Source: an uncultured Desulfovibrio sp.
GTDB taxonomy: Bacteria; Desulfobacterota; Desulfovibrionia; Desulfovibrionales; Desulfovibrionaceae
Assembly (NCBI GenBank): GCA_934546745.1
Contig: CAKTDV010000017.1
Location: forward strand, 4,587 to 68,586
Length of the DNA: 64,000 nt
Reading direction: 5' to 3'
Position numbers and translations under genes: made by a program. Below the pieces are notes generated by a model. The model was not told where the DNA came from and ran no database searches. It worked only from the letters and a program-made list of their open reading frames with translations. The stretch's first letter is position 1; each line of letters opens with the position of its first letter. Positions 60,633-64,000 of this stretch are shown piece after piece.

Positions 60633-61930
60633 CAGCAATACCTCCCCGGCGGCAGCATCCAGTCCGCCTCCCTGGTGAGACGCGCGCACCAGTCCGCCGC
60701 CTCGCGGCTTTCTGTGATCGGGGCCGCCAGTTGCAGCCGTTCCATGAGGCGGCGGCGCAGGGCCGCGCGGGCGGCGGCATCCGGATCGCCCTCGCTGGAA
60801 AACACCGTCCCGAGCGCGTCCAGCCCGCTACGCCACAGACGGACGCCCGGCAGCGACGGATCCCCCCGTTCACCGCGCAGCGTCAGGGCCAGCGATCGCA
60901 GAAGGCCGTCCGCCGCAAAGGGCGGCAGGCAGGCCGTCTCCCTTGGGCAAGGGGCCGACTCCAGACAAGGGGCGCACGGCGCGTCCGTCTGCCAGACATG
61001 GTGCCCAGTGCCGTAAGGGCCTGTTTCGTGGCACCAGGCCGACGAAAGAAAAAACGCATGGACAGGCACACCCAGATGCGCCGCCAGGTGCATGATGCCC
61101 GTGTCCGGCGTCAGCAGGACATCCAGTCCGCGCACGGCGTCCACAAGGGCGGGCCAGTCTGTCCTGCCGCTCAGATCCCGGACGCGCCGCGCCGTCTGGG
61201 GAGGCAACAGGCGCAACAGCCTGCGCGCCGCGGGCCGCTCCGTGGCGCTGCCCAGCAGAAAAACCGGCGGCCCCCCCAGCGCCTGAAAGGCCGTCCGCAC
61301 CACCCTCGCCAGCACGGGCATAGGCAGCGACCGGCGTGATTCGCGACCAGCCAGCGTGACCCCTATACCGCGCCCTCCCGGCGCGGGCAGGGGGTTCACC
61401 GCTTCGGGCGGTACAGGCTGCCCGGCAAGATACCCCCAGACATCCACAAGATTGAGGCTTGTCTCGCGCCGCCGCTCCGTCAGACGGAACACCTGCCGCA
61501 TCCAGGGGGAACGCGCCGTGCCGCCGGGCGCGTACCTGTAGCCCTCGACTCTCTCCGGCGCAAAACAGCGGCACACGGCGGCATTGATCGGCGAAAAATT
61601 ACAGTTGTAAACGACGGCATCCGCCCCCAGTTCCCCCAGTTTCCGTAGTTCCCGCAGCACCCCGGCATTGTCCTCCACCAGCGCCGCTCCGTCCAGCGGA
61701 TAAAGCGCAAGCGCGTGTACGCGCGCTGCGGGAAACAGCAGACGCGCCAGCGGCGCAAGTCCGCGCTCCACCACAAGGTGCACCTCCCCCTTCCCTTCCA
61801 GCGTCCGCAGCAAACGGGTCGTCTGCACCAGGTCGCCAAAACGGGCGGTCTGCAGAACGATATGCTTCCCGCTCCGGCCATCGGCCAACGCCGCACCGGC
61901 GCCACAAAAAAAAGCTTGATGAACCGCCAT
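60632..61930 (-). CDS. Glycosyltransferase family 9 (heptosyltransferase-like)
   Basis: 432 residues. GT-B fold of the heptosyltransferase family: KHIVLQTARFGDLVQTTRLLRTL at the N-terminus, VYNCNFSPINAAVCRCF, and the donor-binding C-terminal VFLLGSATERPAARRLLRL, RVRDLSGRTDWPALVDAV and LLTPDTGIMHLAAHLGVPVHAFF. It should move a heptose or other sugar from a nucleotide donor in lipopolysaccharide core or flagellin glycan synthesis. A cysteine-rich stretch (DAPCAPCLESAPCPRETAC, about 320-340) is typical of a Desulfovibrio-type subgroup. A promoter-like block at 62123-62162 reads towards it. It is the first gene of the pair with the CgeB-type enzyme. Confidence 0.88.
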   Translation of the reverse strand: MAVHQAFFCGAGAALADGRSGKHIVLQTARFGDLVQTTRLLRTLEGKGEVHLVVERGLAPLARLLFPAARVHALALYPLDGAALVEDNAGVLRELRKLGELGADAVVYNCNFSPINAAVCRCFAPERVEGYRYAPGGTARSPWMRQVFRLTERRRETSLNLVDVWGYLAGQPVPPEAVNPLPAPGGRGIGVTLAGRESRRSLPMPVLARVVRTAFQALGGPPVFLLGSATERPAARRLLRLLPPQTARRVRDLSGRTDWPALVDAVRGLDVLLTPDTGIMHLAAHLGVPVHAFFLSSAWCHETGPYGTGHHVWQTDAPCAPCLESAPCPRETACLPPFAADGLLRSLALTLRGERGDPSLPGVRLWRSGLDALGTVFSSEGDPDAAARAALRRRLMERLQLAAPITESREAADWCARLTREADWMLPPGRYC

Positions 61931-62012
61931 GTTTCAACCCGCAGTCGCCTCATCCGCCGGCCCGCCGTATTCGCGTCGCCGGGCGGCTTGCCCGGTGTGT
62001 CAAGAAGAGCTT

Positions 62013-62054
62013 TCCCTTGGAGGGGGGAGGTTTCAGACCACAAAGAAAACATTG
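62013..62054 (+). promoter_or_regulatory. Repeated leader motif, copy C
   Basis: GAGGTTTCAGACCA at 62027-62040, again 15 bases before an ATG (62055). The preceding C-run and G-run may pair weakly. Here the A/G-rich ribosome site is poorer (AAAGAAAA). Confidence 0.6.
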
Positions 62055-62138
62055 ATGCTTCCCATCGGGCACCCGGCGTCACACGGCCTGCCTCGCCGCA
62101 CCGCCGGGTATTGTACCGCCCACCGTGCCGCTTGGTAG
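62055..62138 (+). CDS. Doubtful 27-codon frame behind leader copy C
   Basis: The frame encodes MLPIGHPASHGLPRRTAGYC and then ends after 27 codons. It has no recognisable domain. It is listed because the leader at copies A and B precedes real genes at exactly the same distance. It may be a leader peptide, a decayed gene or a chance frame. Confidence 0.2.
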   Translation: MLPIGHPASHGLPRRTAGYCTAHRAAW

Positions 62139-62162
62139 CACACAACGGACGGAAAGGCAAAA
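62123..62162 (-). promoter_or_regulatory. Promoter-like repeated block, copy 2
   Basis: On the minus strand: TTGCCT (62155-62160), 17-base spacer, TACCAA (62132-62137), inside a 40-base block matching 18081-18120 at 34 positions. It is oriented towards the GT9 gene. Confidence 0.5.
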
Positions 62163-62353
62163 CCTCCCCAAGGCAACAAAAAAAGCCCTCGGAACGGCGG
62201 CATTGCGGGGGCACTCATGAAGATGCATGTGAGGCGGAGGCTCTCACGAAATCAACGGGTGCCAGTGGGAGTTTTTTCCTGTAGAGACTGTGACGGGACA
62301 GTCCTTCCCCAAAAAGAAAACCTTCTCGCAGGAAGACACGAAAGTGGCGTCGC

Positions 62354-62382
62354 GCCCCACCCTTGGGTGGGGCTCTTCTTTT
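62354..62382 (+). terminator. Intrinsic terminator in the trmH leader, possible attenuator
   Basis: A perfect 9-bp stem (62354-62362 with 62365-62373, two-base loop) followed by TCTTCTTTTG, 87 bp before the trmH start. Its left arm overlaps an alternative pairing at 62344-62360 (GTGG with CCAC), so the two folds exclude each other. A separate hairpin lies at 62286-62303. Confidence 0.65.
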
Positions 62383-62468
62383 GTGACGTTGCCCGTCCCC
62401 CGCTTGCCTTGCAACCGCTTTTCTGCAATGACAAAACACGTCAGGGAACACGACACAAGGAATCCACC

Positions 62469-63056
62469 ATGACAGAACCCACCGCACGCCGCCGGGCACG
62501 CCTCGCCCAGGTGCTGGCACACCGTCAGCCCGATTTGACACTCGTACTCGCCAATATACACGACCCGCACAATGTTTCCGCCATCTATCGTTCCTGCGAC
62601 GCCTTTGGTGTGGAAGAGGTGCATCTTTATTATACCGATACGCCCTTTCCCACCCTGGGACGAAAAACTTCCGCCTCAGCCCGCAAATGGGTGGAAAGTG
62701 TCCGTCACCGGGACAGAAACGACCTCCTTACCGCGCTTCGCGCCCGGAACATGCAGATTCTTGCCACGGATTGCAGCCCGGAGGCAAAACCTCTCCGCCA
62801 GTGGGATTTCACCAGGCCTACTGCCGTCATCATGGGCAACGAACACAGCGGCGTCGCCAGCGAACTCAGCGCGGAAGCCGACGGTGGCCTTTATATCCCC
62901 ATGTATGGCATGATCCAGAGTTTCAACGTCTCCGTCGCCGCCGCCGTCATCCTTGCCGAAGCCGCGCGACAACGCGAAGCCGCGGGCTTCTATGACAGTC
63001 CGCGCTACGCCCCCGAGGACCTCCAGCAACGCCTTGACGCCTGGCTGCAAAAATAA
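62469..63056 (+). CDS. trmH: tRNA (guanosine(18)-2'-O)-methyltransferase TrmH
   Basis: 195 residues from ATG 62469 (AAGGA upstream). SPOUT-fold 2'-O-methyltransferase. Motif 1 is LVLANIHDPHNVSAIYRSCDA with the catalytic asparagine. Motif 2 is AVIMGNEHSGV, and motif 3 is IPMYGMIQSFNVSVAAAVIL, forming the knotted SAM site. The N-terminal RRRARLAQVLAHRQPDLT and the size fit TrmH, which methylates G18 in the D-loop, rather than RlmB. The ABC ATPase gene starts nine bases after the stop, so they are probably co-transcribed. A terminator-like hairpin in the leader suggests attenuation. Confidence 0.92.
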   Translation: MTEPTARRRARLAQVLAHRQPDLTLVLANIHDPHNVSAIYRSCDAFGVEEVHLYYTDTPFPTLGRKTSASARKWVESVRHRDRNDLLTALRARNMQILATDCSPEAKPLRQWDFTRPTAVIMGNEHSGVASELSAEADGGLYIPMYGMIQSFNVSVAAAVILAEAARQREAAGFYDSPRYAPEDLQQRLDAWLQK

Positions 63057-63065
63057 GGATCCCGC

Positions 63066-63825
63066 ATGCCCCATCTCGCCCTCATAGGCAACCTTTCCAT
63101 TGCCTTTGGTGGGCATATGGTCATTCGCGATCTTTCCGGAACCTTGCCCGCGCAGGGGCTGACGGCTATCCTCGGCCGATCGGGATCGGGGAAAACCACC
63201 TTTCTGCGAGCGTTCAATCGATTAAACGAAGAATTTCCCGGTTGTGAAACGCGGGGGGGGGCAGATACGCCTGAATTTCGGCGCCACTCCCTTGCCTGTC
63301 TATCCCCGACAGGGAGAAAACAGTGCACCATCGTTGTCGAAACTGCGCCGGCGCGTGGGTATGGTATTTCAGAATCCAGCCGTCTTTCCCTGTTCCATAC
63401 AGGAAAATGTGCTGCTCCCCTTGCGCGCGCTGGGTATCCGCACAGCCAGGGAGGCGGAAGAACGCGCCCGGCAGGCCTTGTGTGACGTAGAACTCTGGGA
63501 GGAAGTGCGAGACCGTCTTCCCCAGCCCGCCGCCACGCTCTCCGGGGGGCAGCAGCAACGCCTGTGCTTTGCGCGCGCACTGGCGCTGGAGCCGGCACTT
63601 CTCCTGCTTGACGAACCTACGGCGTCTCTGGCTCCCCTTTCCGCCGGACATATTGAGAGCCTGATCCGCACACTTGCCGCAACACGCCGCCTCCTTCTTG
63701 TCTCTCATAACCTGCCACAGGCGTTACGGCTTGCCTCGCATCTCTGGATATTCGCACAGGGCAAACTGACACACCGCTTTTCTTCTCCCTTTCCCTCAGA
63801 AGAAGCTCTCGCCGCGCTCCTGTGA
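63066..63825 (+). pseudogene. ABC transporter ATPase, PstB-like, frameshifted at a nine-G run
   Basis: Two frames together encode one ATPase. The first, 63066 to about 63260, has ILGRSGSGKTTFLRAFNRLN (Walker A, with the PstB-like AFNRLN). The second, to 63825, has VGMVFQNPAVFP (Q-loop), LSGGQQQRLCFARALALEPA (signature), LLLLDEPTASLAP (Walker B) and LLLVSHNLPQALRL (H-switch). They meet at nine consecutive G (63253-63261); eight G would restore a single frame of about 252 codons. This is an assembly or sequencing slip, a recent mutation or a phase-variable tract. The product resembles phosphate-type or general import ATPases. No permease gene is in the window. Confidence 0.85.
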
Positions 63826-63906
63826 ACCTCTTTCCCGCGCATTCTTTCGGAACCGATCTACGCCGCACACAGCTCTCGAGCTTGTTTCCAGGAGGGTATA
63901 GACACA

Positions 63907-63938
63907 GAAAAGCCCCCGATACCATCGGGGGGCTTTTC
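63907..63938 (-). terminator. Terminator of the rRNA operon
   Basis: A near-perfect 14-bp stem GAAAAGCCCCCGAT with its complement (63907-63920 and 63924-63938, one bulged G) and a three-base loop, just past the 3' end of 5S rRNA. The minus strand continues in TTTTC. It may also terminate the ABC ATPase transcript on the plus strand. Confidence 0.85.
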
Positions 63939-63950
63939 CAAACACTCTTT

Positions 63951-64000
63951 GGCAACGGCCTACTTTCCCACATGAATCTATGCAGTATCATCGGCGATGG
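63951..64000 (-). rRNA. rrf: 5S rRNA, 3' part (cut by window edge)
   Basis: The minus strand reads CCATCGCCGATGATACTGCA and, further on, GTGGGAAAGTAGGCCGTTGCC-type sequence. This is the conserved 3' half of bacterial 5S rRNA (loop E region and helix I strand). The mature 3' end is about 63951. It is the promoter-distal end of an rRNA operon that continues to the right of the window on the minus strand. Confidence 0.93.

Overview
The window is high-GC, gene-dense chromosomal DNA from a Gram-negative bacterium. The most likely source is a Desulfovibrio-type delta-proteobacterium (Desulfovibrionaceae). This rests on family knowledge and gene content: tig-clpP-clpX-lon in one array, RNase J in a Gram-negative that also has Tol-Pal, an RND pump and outer-membrane factors, FeoAB with small exported partner proteins, a DUF5334-type protein, AGCS and SSS symporters, and a sigma-54-type promoter in front of flagellar-looking genes. 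No phage genes, insertion sequences, integrases or CRISPR arrays were seen. The window reads as ordinary core and near-core chromosome, ending at the right edge in the 5S end of an rRNA operon.

Layout. 0-5.5 kb: a SapC-like gene with an unknown partner (minus), then a GT2 glycosyltransferase and a UDP-glucuronate decarboxylase (plus), i.e. surface polysaccharide. 5.6-12.1 kb: acetyl-CoA synthetase, an AGCS symporter, an MnmM-like methyltransferase and a sodium:solute symporter with a 39-residue accessory peptide. 12.3-16.8 kb: a chemoreceptor, two small helical proteins behind a sigma-54-like promoter, and MoaA. 16.9-22.0 kb: small unknown proteins, then miaB, a bifunctional-nuclease-domain protein and a degenerate receiver/TPR protein. 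22.1-26.6 kb: feoAB followed by exported proteins. 26.9-27.6 kb: tRNA-Ser(GGA) and tRNA-Arg(ACG), each with its own promoter and terminator. 27.7-32.1 kb: a small membrane protein, a possible dual-OB protein, RNase J and a TolC-family protein. 32.2-37.5 kb: a complete tolQ-tolR-tolA-(tandem TonB/TolA-C protein)-tolB-pal cluster. 37.6-39.5 kb: a D-2-hydroxyacid dehydrogenase and an amidohydrolase. 39.9-45.8 kb: lon, clpX, clpP, tig. 46-53 kb: an unknown envelope protein and a tripartite RND efflux operon. 53.4-57.5 kb: a membrane-anchored unknown, XdhC and topoisomerase I. 57.8-62.0 kb: a TraT-like lipoprotein, an iron-sulfur flavoprotein and two glycosyltransferases. 62.4-64 kb: trmH, a frameshifted ABC ATPase and the 5S rRNA.

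The most unusual signals are regulatory or small. An identical 14-base leader motif occurs three times, always exactly 15 bases before an ATG. A 40-base promoter-like block occurs twice. Three exported proteins next to feoAB are each predicted to expose an N-terminal histidine after signal cleavage. A perfect 19-bp inverted repeat lies upstream of the RND operon. A nine-G run breaks an ABC ATPase gene. A structured, unassigned element lies near 28.0 kb. Starts were chosen from Shine-Dalgarno position and family start points, and often differ from the longest open frame.
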